A stretch of DNA of 53,350 nt from NCBI GenBank assembly GCA_964555585.1, contig CAZKSN010000007.1, forward strand, positions 1 through 53,350, given 5' to 3'. The position numbers were made by a program, and so were the translations under genes. This DNA is from CAZKSN01 sp964555585 (GTDB lineage Bacteria; Bacillota_I; Bacilli_A; RF39; UBA660). A model generated the notes under the pieces. The model had not been told where the DNA came from. It saw only the letters and a program-made list of their open reading frames with translations, and ran no database searches. Shown here one piece after another: positions 35,246-42,502 of this stretch (the first letter of the stretch is position 1; each line of letters starts with the position of its first letter).

Positions 35246-36700
35246 TCACTTCAACTGTTGGTTAATATCAAAAAAAGTGTTCCATGGATCTTTTCGTTTA
35301 AGTCTATTAACTGCATCAAACATTGTTATTTCATTTGGAGCTACTTTGTCAAGTTCACTCCATTTTATTGGCATAGAAACTGTAGCATTTTCTTTCCTTC
35401 TTAAAGAATAGGGTGCAATGCTTGTAGCTCCTTTTACATTTCTAATCCAATCTACAAAAATTTTATTCTTTCTTTTTATTTTTCTGACATTAGATACATA
35501 TCTGTCAGGCCATTTTGCCTCCATCAGCTTTGCAATATTTTTTGCAAAGTCTCTGAATTTCTTCCAGTTAACGGATGGTTTTACCGGCACAACTATATGA
35601 TATCCTTTTCCACCACTGGTTTTTAGAAAAGATATGAGAGATAACTCATCAAGTATGCTCTTTAAATCCTTTACTCCCTGACGAACCTTATCTATACTCA
35701 ATCCCTCATCAGGATCTAAATCAAAAACAAATATATCAGGTTTTTCAATATTTTTTACAGTGCTTCCCCAAATATGAAATTCAATGGTGTTCAGCTGCAC
35801 TTCAGAAATGAGTCCTGAAATATTCTTAATATAATAAAAATCCTCTATTTCTTTTTTATCATTTTTCACATTTAACGTTCCAATTCCCTTGTTGTGAATA
35901 CCTAAATGTTTTTTAAAAAAGCAAGATTCATTTATTCCATCAGGACATCTAATGGAACTGATAAGTCTGTTTCTTAAATACGGCTCCATACGATAATATA
36001 CTTTTTGATAATATACAGCAATATCTTTTTTAGATATATTTGATTCTTCATAAACAATCTTATCCGGATTGGAGATGTCAACTTTTTCCAAAATAAACTT
36101 GTCAGCAGCTTTAATCTTATCTGAAGATTTTTTTTTGATAACTTTTTTCTTTTTTCCGTTTTTTATATCTTCCATTGTCAATTCAGTTCTAATACTTGTC
36201 TTATATTTATCAACATAGCTTTTATCTTTGCTATAACCATCTTTTTCTTTGATTAATAGCCAGTTGTTTTCCTTCATTCTCACTAATGCCCATTTTCCTT
36301 CAAGTCTTTTACCTATTAAATTAAATAATAGATATCCTGAATTCAAACCTTTATCTGGATCATTTATCGGTTCCCAGAACCCCTCATCCCAAAGCATTAC
36401 AGTGCCCGCTCCATATTCACCTTCCGGAATAACACCTTCAAAATTTCTATAATCAAAAGGATGATCTTCAACTTGAATAGCCAATCTTTTATCTTCAGGA
36501 TTGTATGAAGGTCCTTTAGGAACTGCCCAGCTTTTTAAAGTTCCATCCCACTCCAGACGAAAGTCAAAATGATCTTTTCTTGCTATATGATGCTGAACTG
36601 CAAATCTTAGCTTCTTAGATTTCTTTTTACTTTTTCCAACAGGTTCCTTAGTTATATTAAAATTCCTTTTTTTATTATAAATATTTAATTTATTTAACAT
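35246..36700 (-). CDS. LigD-like protein: 3'-phosphoesterase and polymerase domains, no ligase
   Basis: A 484-residue DNA-repair protein of the LigD type. Residues ~15-170 are the 3'-phosphoesterase domain (FAVQHHIARKDHFDFRLEWDGTLKSWAVPKG, IPEGEYGAGTV). Residues ~200-480 are the primase-like polymerase (NPDKIVYEES, VFDLDPDEGL with catalytic Asp, TSGGKGYHIVVP, GATSIAPYSLR). The ATP-dependent ligase domain found in full LigD is absent, so ligation must come from another protein. LigD works with Ku in bacterial end joining; no Ku gene is visible here. An inverted repeat AAGTGATA/TATCACTT (35213-35251) follows it. Confidence 0.9.
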   Translation of the reverse strand: MLNKLNIYNKKRNFNITKEPVGKSKKKSKKLRFAVQHHIARKDHFDFRLEWDGTLKSWAVPKGPSYNPEDKRLAIQVEDHPFDYRNFEGVIPEGEYGAGTVMLWDEGFWEPINDPDKGLNSGYLLFNLIGKRLEGKWALVRMKENNWLLIKEKDGYSKDKSYVDKYKTSIRTELTMEDIKNGKKKKVIKKKSSDKIKAADKFILEKVDISNPDKIVYEESNISKKDIAVYYQKVYYRMEPYLRNRLISSIRCPDGINESCFFKKHLGIHNKGIGTLNVKNDKKEIEDFYYIKNISGLISEVQLNTIEFHIWGSTVKNIEKPDIFVFDLDPDEGLSIDKVRQGVKDLKSILDELSLISFLKTSGGKGYHIVVPVKPSVNWKKFRDFAKNIAKLMEAKWPDRYVSNVRKIKRKNKIFVDWIRNVKGATSIAPYSLRRKENATVSMPIKWSELDKVAPNEITMFDAVNRLKRKDPWNTFFDINQQLK

Positions 36701-36762
36701 TTAATCATTCCTTTATTATTAATTTTGAATATTTTTAAAATATTATTCCTTATTAACAAAAA

Positions 36763-36780
36763 AACTAGTTTCAACTAGTT
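36763..36780 (-). terminator. Terminator after the metallophosphoesterase gene
   Basis: Inverted repeat AACTAG/CTAGTT with a 6-nt loop and a T-run on the minus strand, overlapping the stop codon region. Confidence 0.75.
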
Positions 36781-37605
36781 AATCTTAATATGTTTTTCCT
36801 GAACAGAAATCATATCACCATTTAATTCAACTTCATAATAAACCCCATCGGGAACGCCATCATTTTTTATATTTTCTGTTAAAGAGCCGACAACATAATA
36901 ACTGATACCGTTTTCATTTATAACTTTTGTCCAGTGTTGATGCCCAGAAAACACTGCTATTATATTTTTATTAAATTTAAATACATTTTTTATTTCTTTT
37001 CTATTACCAAGCAACGCATTTTCAGGACAATTTTCAAACCAGCAATTGCCTTTCATATTATCCTCCGCTATACCGAAATGAGAAAAAATAAGAACGGGCA
37101 GAGATGTACTTTTTAAATCATTCTCCAGCCATAATACATCTTCTTCAGAAATAAATTTAGTTTTAAAAATTCCACCCTCTCCTTCATTTAGTTTACTGTT
37201 TACATTTAAACCTAAAAAGATAAAATGATAACCTTTAAAGTCAATTGAGAAAGTTGAATGTTCATAACCCATTATTTCTTCAATTTCTTTCCTGTCTTTC
37301 ATGGAACGTAGATCATGGTTACCCGCTAATGAGTAGATGGGTGATTTAACTTCTTTTAAAACATTTAAAATATATTTAATATTTTCAATGTCAATATCAT
37401 GATTTAAAAAATCTTCAATTAAGTCTCCCAGATTTATTACAATGTCCGGTTTAACAGTATTATTTATTTCAGTTATTAATTTTCTTGTCAAGGGCAATGA
37501 AAGATGAGTTAATTTTCTATCAATTTTAGAACCATTATTTACCGGAGGCTCAGGAGCATAGTGAATATCTGAAAAAACAATAAGTTTACATTTAAATTTA
37601 TCCAT
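36775..37605 (-). CDS. Calcineurin-like metallophosphoesterase
   Basis: A phosphoesterase of about 276 residues with the complete two-metal motif set: VFSDIHYAPEP, VINLGDLIED, LAGNHDLR, LIFSHFGIA and FSGHQHW. Such enzymes cleave phosphomono- or diesters (for example UDP-sugars, cyclic nucleotides or glycerophosphodiesters). I start at the ATG at 37603-37605, which has GGGTGG 5 nt before; an upstream GTG lies within the ribosome binding site. Confidence 0.88.
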   Translation of the reverse strand: MDKFKCKLIVFSDIHYAPEPPVNNGSKIDRKLTHLSLPLTRKLITEINNTVKPDIVINLGDLIEDFLNHDIDIENIKYILNVLKEVKSPIYSLAGNHDLRSMKDRKEIEEIMGYEHSTFSIDFKGYHFIFLGLNVNSKLNEGEGGIFKTKFISEEDVLWLENDLKSTSLPVLIFSHFGIAEDNMKGNCWFENCPENALLGNRKEIKNVFKFNKNIIAVFSGHQHWTKVINENGISYYVVGSLTENIKNDGVPDGVYYEVELNGDMISVQEKHIKIN

Positions 37606-37624
37606 ATTAACCACCCTTTTTATT

Positions 37625-37948
37625 TCACACTCTCATATTTTTCTTTAATTCTTCAGTACTTATGCCAAATGCTAAAGCATATTCATTCAGATGATATTTG
37701 TTAACTTTTAAAAACAATTTTCTTGAAAATTCTAAATCTTTTCTTAACAGATATTTAAATATATTAGTCAATTCTTCAGAAGTATATGGTCTCTGTACAA
37801 AAAAACCACCTTGATTGTTTGTTTTCTCTTCACCTATATCAATTATTCCGTCATCATCATAATGAGCAAAACAATAGTCGTTTTTAGTTCTGTCATTGTG
37901 CCCGTAAACTGTTTCTTTTTCACCGCTTATATAATAAATTTCCTTCAT
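37625..37948 (-). CDS. Uncharacterised small protein
   Basis: I do not recognise this 107-residue protein. It is soluble, begins with MKEIYYISGEKETVYGHND and has YCFAHYDDDGIIDIG, suggesting a beta-rich N-terminal half and a helical C-terminal half. It lies 10 bp before the metallophosphoesterase and is probably co-transcribed with it. Ribosome binding site: GAGTGA. Confidence 0.6.
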   Translation of the reverse strand: MKEIYYISGEKETVYGHNDRTKNDYCFAHYDDDGIIDIGEEKTNNQGGFFVQRPYTSEELTNIFKYLLRKDLEFSRKLFLKVNKYHLNEYALAFGISTEELKKNMRV

Positions 37949-38001
37949 AAATCACTCTCTGTTTATATTATAGCAAAAAAGAAATATTTATAAAAGAAAT
38001 T

Positions 38002-38028
38002 CCATATTGGAATTCATTTAGTTTCTTT
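38002..38028. repeat. Degenerate copy of the CTATTGGAA repeat (copy D)
   Basis: The stretch ATTGGAATTC...TTTCTTT matches the left half of repeat B (40175) at about 20 of 26 positions, and contains an AATTCC/GGAATT inverted repeat. It lies downstream of the Nudix gene, as the other copies lie downstream of genes. Confidence 0.45.
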
Positions 38029-38083
38029 CCATTTAATATTATCCTTAAAAATTAAATCATTATAATTTTCATTAGACATTAAA

Positions 38084-38635
38084 TTATTTTCTTTTACTAT
38101 GCTCCTCAATTATTTTTTCTAATTTTTTCAATGCATTAATATAGTATTTATTGTTAGACCATGTTATAGTGGAATCATTATTTTTAACCATATCTTTATA
38201 TTTATTAAAATCTATCCATTTTACTTCTGACAACTCTTCACTTTGAATAGTGAAATCCTTTTCATCTTTATCCAAAAACATGTAATATTCATACCTAATA
38301 TGAGAATTTAATTCTCTTTTCCTTACTACAGTATCAAAGTGAACTATATCATTCTTATTGACAGTTACTCCAAGCTCCTCTTTCAATTCTCTAAGCATTG
38401 CTGAATCATTTTCTTCATAAGCTTCAACATGTCCTGCACACAATCCCCATTTATTTGGATTAAACCTTTTATTAGCACTTCTTTTTTGTAAAAGCACCTG
38501 ATTATTACTGTTTATGATAAATAAACCCACTTCTTTATGCAGTAGATTTTTGTCATGAGCTGTTTCCTTTTCTACAATCTCACCTGTTGAAATACCATAA
38601 ATATCAACAATTTCAACCATTTCTTTCTTTTGCAT
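38084..38635 (-). CDS. Nudix hydrolase (isopentenyl-diphosphate isomerase-like subgroup)
   Basis: A 183-residue Nudix protein with an intact box, GHVEAYE then RELKEELGV, and the N-terminal pattern EIVDIYGISTGEIVEKETAH...LLHKEVGLFIIN common to a broad IDI-like Nudix subgroup (YfcD-type). True IDI enzymes have a catalytic Cys and other residues not clearly present, so nucleotide-diphosphate hydrolysis is more likely. It is 36 bp downstream of a HAD gene in the same direction. A strong AAGGAG site precedes the ATG. Confidence 0.85.
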   Translation of the reverse strand: MQKKEMVEIVDIYGISTGEIVEKETAHDKNLLHKEVGLFIINSNNQVLLQKRSANKRFNPNKWGLCAGHVEAYEENDSAMLRELKEELGVTVNKNDIVHFDTVVRKRELNSHIRYEYYMFLDKDEKDFTIQSEELSEVKWIDFNKYKDMVKNNDSTITWSNNKYYINALKKLEKIIEEHSKRK

Positions 38636-38671
38636 TTTATTTTCTCCTTATAAATTTTAATAAATTTATTT

Positions 38672-39454
38672 TTATTTTTTTAAAAGTGGAATTTTATCAA
38701 ATAATTCTATATATGATGTATTATCCGTGCATACAACATCAAAATGTTCTTCAAAATATTTCATATTTTCAGTTGCTTTTTCTTCTAAAAAGCCTATCTT
38801 TAATGCACAAGCTCTATTTTGTTTGCTGACCATCTTAATATCAGAAATTGAATCACCCAGTAAAATTATATTTTTTCTATATTTAATCATTTCACGAATT
38901 TCATCTGGTATAGATACTTCATTTTTATTTAATGAATGTATTACATTTTCAGATATTCCAATTGCAATTCTATTCTCAAACTTTATAAAATTTGAAATTA
39001 TATGTATATTATCAAAATTGCAATCATTTTTTATTAGAAACTGTTCTATGAAATTACCGATTCCAGCAGAAATAATTATTATTGGAATATTTCTACTTTT
39101 CATATTTTCTAAAAATTCTTTTGCTCCCTCTCTAAAAGACATAGCTCTTAAATTTTTAGCAGCTTCATTGATAACTGTTTCTGACAATTTATATTTAATA
39201 AATAAATTAATGTGTTTGTTCCACCATTCTGTCATAAGTCTATTCTTTGTTTCATAATCTAAAGTTTCATCTATTTCAATAGGCCTGTAATAATTAAATA
39301 ATTCTTGTCTTTCCAGTACATATTTCTTTGGAACAAGATTACTCTTAGATAAGATACTCCAAGAACTATCACTGTTTCCAACTGTTATTGTTCTATCAAA
39401 ATCTGTTAAAACATGGATAGTGTCATCTGTCCAGTTACTAATATTGTTTAACAC
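38672..39454 (-). CDS. HAD-family phosphatase (5'-nucleotidase III/UMPH-1-like)
   Basis: A HAD phosphatase of about 260 residues: motif I HVLTDFDRTIT, motif II IIIISAGIG, and motif IV ILLGDSISDIKMV, with the arrangement of pyrimidine 5'-nucleotidase (UMPH-1/NT5C3) proteins. The in-frame start is a GTG with a poor ribosome binding site. An ATG with an excellent site (AAGGAG at 39483-39488) lies 23 nt upstream but out of frame, separated by a run of AT repeats; losing one AT unit would join them. This may be phase variation or an assembly slip. Confidence 0.8.
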   Translation of the reverse strand: MLNNISNWTDDTIHVLTDFDRTITVGNSDSSWSILSKSNLVPKKYVLERQELFNYYRPIEIDETLDYETKNRLMTEWWNKHINLFIKYKLSETVINEAAKNLRAMSFREGAKEFLENMKSRNIPIIIISAGIGNFIEQFLIKNDCNFDNIHIISNFIKFENRIAIGISENVIHSLNKNEVSIPDEIREMIKYRKNIILLGDSISDIKMVSKQNRACALKIGFLEEKATENMKYFEEHFDVVCTDNTSYIELFDKIPLLKK

Positions 39455-39522
39455 ATTATTCTTTATATATATATCATATTAATTATCTCCTTTGTTTATT
39501 ATACTATATTCAAACAAAAAAA

Positions 39523-39586
39523 CGAACCTCCTATTGGAAGGTTCGATTACTCTCTTAATGGGGCAATATTCCAACAGGCACAAAAC
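39523..39586 (-). repeat. 64-bp cassette repeat A (tRNA-His 3'-end mimic plus terminator)
   Basis: On the minus strand it reads GTTTTGTGCCTGTTGGAATA, then TTGCCCCATTAAGAGAGTAA, then the hairpin CGAACC...GGTTCG and a T-run. Its 24 bp at 39541-39564 are identical to 41061-41084, which is the 3' end of tRNA-His and its downstream flank. Its first 32 bp are identical to repeat B. It lies downstream of the DUF3788 gene and serves as a terminator. Confidence 0.8.
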
Positions 39587-39665
39587 GTTTTTACTAAATT
39601 CTTTACATATGCTACTGTTTTTCAACTTACTAACTAATTCAATTTAAAAGTTGTGATTCATATAA

Positions 39666-40127
39666 TTATATATTACCTTTTCTAAATTCTGCCAATACCA
39701 ATAAGTCATCGAGGCACTTATCATCACTAATATCAAAAACAACTGGTATAAATTTCATGGATTTTCCCATTGCATTTGTGTTCTTTATTAAATTTTTTGT
39801 TTCTTGACTGATTGGCAAAGTTAGTAACTCTGGTTTTATCTTAGCAGAAAAGAAAAACGATACTTTAAAGAATTCTTTCCATATTGATAACCAAAATATA
39901 GGTTTTACTTTAATAGTACCCCTATTTGTTACCCATTTATATTCACCTTTTGAAAGCCATGCTTTTCCATCATTATAGTATCGCCAATCCATAAGTTTAA
40001 TGTCATTATGTTCTAGTCTGTCAATAAATTTTATATATGTATTAGTCGCTAAACCTAATCCCTTTGCAATTATTTCATCAGTCGGATTTACTTTAGGATC
40101 TCTTAATAATTGATATTTATTATCCAT
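39666..40127 (-). CDS. DUF3788 family protein (cassette gene)
   Basis: A 153-residue DUF3788 protein: PTDEIIAKGLG near the start, WRYYNDGKAWLSKGEYK, a FWLSIWKEFFKVSFFFSAK core and a C-terminal PVVFDISDD. Family function is unknown; members are small soluble proteins often found as accessory genes. It has its own promoter-like region (ATGATATATAATTAAA, nearly the same as before the neighbouring methyltransferase gene) and is bounded by 64-bp repeats A and B, so it forms a one-gene unit. Confidence 0.85.
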   Translation of the reverse strand: MDNKYQLLRDPKVNPTDEIIAKGLGLATNTYIKFIDRLEHNDIKLMDWRYYNDGKAWLSKGEYKWVTNRGTIKVKPIFWLSIWKEFFKVSFFFSAKIKPELLTLPISQETKNLIKNTNAMGKSMKFIPVVFDISDDKCLDDLLVLAEFRKGNI

Positions 40128-40174
40128 ATTTTCACCTCTAGTTTAATTATATATCATTTTTTATAAAAAGAAAA

Positions 40175-40238
40175 CGAACCATCCTATTGGAATTCGCTTT
40201 ATTTCTTTAATGGGGCAATATTCCAACAGGCACAAAAC
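40175..40238 (-). repeat. 64-bp cassette repeat B
   Basis: Same length and order as repeat A: a 32-bp stretch at 40207-40238 is identical to 39555-39586 in A, while the hairpin part has diverged (CGAACC/TATTGGAATTCG). It lies between the methyltransferase gene and the DUF3788 gene and shares the GCCCCATTAA of the tRNA-His 3' end. Confidence 0.8.
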
Positions 40239-40246
40239 TTCTAAAA

Positions 40247-41002
40247 TTATTTTTTATGAGCAACTATTATTAAAGTTGTAGGACAAGCACATATTTTTCT
40301 TTTATCATAATATGGGCTATCATACTCTCCATTATCATCTTTTTCAATAGCTTGTTCTTCAATCATTTTATCAATTGACAATCCTGAGTTTATCATTATA
40401 TTAATTAAAGTCGATATTTTTAAATTATATTGAGCTAATTTTACCTTTTCAGTTCCTTTAGAAATTATTTTACTGCTTTCATCATTATAAGATTTTCCAA
40501 CTAATATTTTTTCATCCTCAATAGTAAAACAATTAAAGAATGGATGAATCCAAGAAAGAATAAATATTCCATTTTTTTTAAGATATTGGACTACTAAATT
40601 TATTGTTTTGGCAATATCGAAACTATATCCTATACTATACAAAGATAATACATAATCAAAGTAATTTATTGGTATTCCTGGGTTCAATTCCATTGGAGAA
40701 ACAAATAATTTGCTGTTATCAAAGTTATGATCTTGTCTAGCTTTTTTTATTTGTTCCTCACATATATCAAGACCCCATAATTCTTTTGCACCTTTACTTT
40801 GCAAAAATTCTAAACTTTTACCTTCTGAACAGCCTAATTGTAAAATTTTTTTACCCCTTATATTCTTAAACAAGCCTAATTCTTCTTCATTTTTCATATA
40901 AGGACCATACTCTGGCAAAGAAGCATTAGAATATGGCTTCCCACTTTTCGCAAGATCATTCCATCCTTTTATATTTATTTTAATAAATTTTTCACTATTC
41001 AT
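40247..41002 (-). CDS. Class I SAM-dependent methyltransferase (cassette gene)
   Basis: A methyltransferase of about 251 residues: motif I KKILQLGCSEGKSLEFL, acidic LWGLDICEEQ, FDYVLSLYSIGYSFD and KKNGIFILSWIHPF. The N-terminal WNDLAKSGKPYSNASLPEYGP is a pattern found in UbiE/Tam-like small-molecule methyltransferases. Substrate unknown. I use the ATG at 41000-41002 (GGGTGA before it) rather than a GTG further up. It lies between tRNA-His with repeat C and repeat B, forming a one-gene unit with its own -10 TATAAT. Confidence 0.85.
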   Translation of the reverse strand: MNSEKFIKINIKGWNDLAKSGKPYSNASLPEYGPYMKNEEELGLFKNIRGKKILQLGCSEGKSLEFLQSKGAKELWGLDICEEQIKKARQDHNFDNSKLFVSPMELNPGIPINYFDYVLSLYSIGYSFDIAKTINLVVQYLKKNGIFILSWIHPFFNCFTIEDEKILVGKSYNDESSKIISKGTEKVKLAQYNLKISTLINIMINSGLSIDKMIEEQAIEKDDNGEYDSPYYDKRKICACPTTLIIVAHKK

Positions 41003-41042
41003 GAAAATCACCCACTTTAATTATATATCATTTAACCAAAAT

Positions 41043-41084
41043 CGAACCTTCTATTGGAATGTTCGATTACTCTCTTAATGGGGC
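41043..41084 (-). repeat. Repeat C: tRNA-His 3' end with its terminator
   Basis: The parental form of repeats A and B. The last bases of the tRNA gene (GCCCCA) run into TTAAGAGAGTAATCGAAC and a hairpin CGAAC...GTTCG, with T-rich sequence after it, so it is also the tRNA terminator. 24 bp (41061-41084) recur exactly in repeat A. Confidence 0.75.
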
Positions 41085-41155
41085 GCTATGTGGGGATCGA
41101 ACCCACGTAATAACAGAGTCACAGTCTGCCGTGTTACCACTTCACCAATAGCGCC
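41079..41155 (-). tRNA. tRNA-His (GTG), first gene
   Basis: On the minus strand the acceptor GGCGCTAT pairs with ATAGCGCC over 8 bp, that is with the extra G-1:C73 pair unique to tRNA-His. The anticodon loop is CTGTGAC with anticodon GTG, the T-arm is GTGGG-TTCGATC-CCCAC, and CCA is encoded. The body resembles the Bacillus type (GTGAAGTGGT D-arm). The promoter is 15 bp upstream. Its 3' end is the likely insertion site of the neighbouring gene cassettes. Confidence 0.95.
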
Positions 41156-41169
41156 ATAAAACAAGTATA

Positions 41170-41198
41170 ATTATATCAAAAAATATACTTTTTTTCAA
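41170..41198 (-). promoter_or_regulatory. Promoter of the first tRNA-His gene
   Basis: On the minus strand, TTGAAA (41198-41193), 17-bp spacer, TATAAT (41175-41170), ending 14 bp before the tRNA. Confidence 0.85.
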
Positions 41199-41202
41199 TA
41201 TT

Positions 41203-42444
41203 TTATTGATTTATTAAACTTAGAAAAGTTTCTTCCAAATCATAATATTCATATTCTCTTTTTATAGTATTTAAGTTGGTTGTATAACTTCCCATAGTTT
41301 CAATCGTTAATACACATAATGGGTACTTTAATTCCTCAGTTTTAGAATCATAGCTTGTATAACTTAATCTTCCTGTTTTACTACTATAGTTGAATCCAGC
41401 TGCCAGTTCTGCTATGAAATCCGTTGAGCTTCCGTCATTGCCTTCTCCAACTTCTTCTGAAGATAATTTTAAAACTTCATATCCTGTATGTTTTTTAACT
41501 ATTTTTGCACAGCTGTTACATAAGTCATTAAATTCATCTGATAAGTTGGGCTTGCCATTATAAATTATTCTTCCAGCAGAATGCAATGCTATAAAGGCAT
41601 ATGTAGATTTAACATATTTATTTTGCCAATACATCATTGCTCTTGTTTCAGATTCACCACCTAAAGTATCTCCTCCATAATAAATATATCTTTTAGTTGT
41701 AAGAGTATATGATACAGAATCTATTAAATCATATTTAGTATAATACAGTCCGGCATTTTGAGTTGGAAAATTTCTGTTTAAATCAATTCCATTCGGATTG
41801 GCCTTAAAATAACGAAAATCTATATCATCTTGATTTACATAATTAAATAATTTCTTATTTTTTAACATGTCTACACCAAAAACTGCCACATCATACCCAT
41901 CAGGATTTGCTGAAGGCAATATAACAACCTTATAATTATTTAACATTTCAACAGTATCTTCATCATTATTTTCATAATTATTTACCAAATCAACTGCAAA
42001 TTTAGTAATAAACAATGTATTTGCCAGTTCTGCCGCATGTATTCCGGCTTCAAATAAAATAGTTTTATCTCCCTTACCTATTTCAATAGAATACATATTT
42101 CTGTTATCTGTAGAAGTACCTATTTTTTCTAATTCAACTATATTTGAATTATTTAAATTCTTATAAATACTTTCTAATTCACTATATTTGTAATGTTCGT
42201 CAAAATCATATTCAATTTCTTTATATTTACCAGTTTCTTTTATATAATCTGATTTCTGACTTAGTATTTCTATATAGTCTTCCTTACTTATTCCTTCTGC
42301 AAATACTTCTGCTATTACTTCAGGATTATCTTCACCTGAAGCATCAGTAAATTCTATTTCTTTAATAAATATGTTCTTATAAACAAAATATCCAATGAGT
42401 ACCAGGATAATTAACTTAAATATAAATCTTATAAATTTTTTCAT
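41203..42444 (-). CDS. M14 family zinc carboxypeptidase, membrane-anchored
   Basis: A 413-residue exported peptidase. Residues ~5-24 form a signal anchor. The M14 zinc site is GIHAAELANT (HxxE), with LPSANPDGYD, NPNGIDLNRNFP (substrate-binding Asn-Arg), FIALHSAG (third zinc His) and the catalytic Glu in LTIETMGSY. Bacterial members trim cell-wall peptides (gamma-D-glutamyl-diamino acid peptidases) or extracellular peptides. It faces outside the cell. A good AGGAG site precedes the ATG. Confidence 0.92.
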   Translation of the reverse strand: MKKFIRFIFKLIILVLIGYFVYKNIFIKEIEFTDASGEDNPEVIAEVFAEGISKEDYIEILSQKSDYIKETGKYKEIEYDFDEHYKYSELESIYKNLNNSNIVELEKIGTSTDNRNMYSIEIGKGDKTILFEAGIHAAELANTLFITKFAVDLVNNYENNDEDTVEMLNNYKVVILPSANPDGYDVAVFGVDMLKNKKLFNYVNQDDIDFRYFKANPNGIDLNRNFPTQNAGLYYTKYDLIDSVSYTLTTKRYIYYGGDTLGGESETRAMMYWQNKYVKSTYAFIALHSAGRIIYNGKPNLSDEFNDLCNSCAKIVKKHTGYEVLKLSSEEVGEGNDGSSTDFIAELAAGFNYSSKTGRLSYTSYDSKTEELKYPLCVLTIETMGSYTTNLNTIKREYEYYDLEETFLSLINQ

Positions 42445-42502
42445 TATAAAACTCCTATTTTTTTATTTTACAATAAAAATTGGTAAATTAATATCCTAAT
42501 TT

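Noticed and set aside
38727..39257. 176-codon plus-strand reading frame opposite the HAD gene
   Set aside because: It overlaps a recognised HAD phosphatase on the other strand, lacks a ribosome binding site and shows no protein-like motifs.
39523..39586. Integron attC site
   Set aside because: The element forms an imperfect palindrome (CCTGTTGGAA with TTCCAATAGG), but the bases do not match the attC core GTTRRRY/RYYYAAC, and the resemblance to the tRNA-His 3' end explains it better.
39523..40238. CRISPR array
   Set aside because: The repeats are 64 bp, only two or three copies, and separated by whole genes, with no cas genes; they resemble att-type sites.
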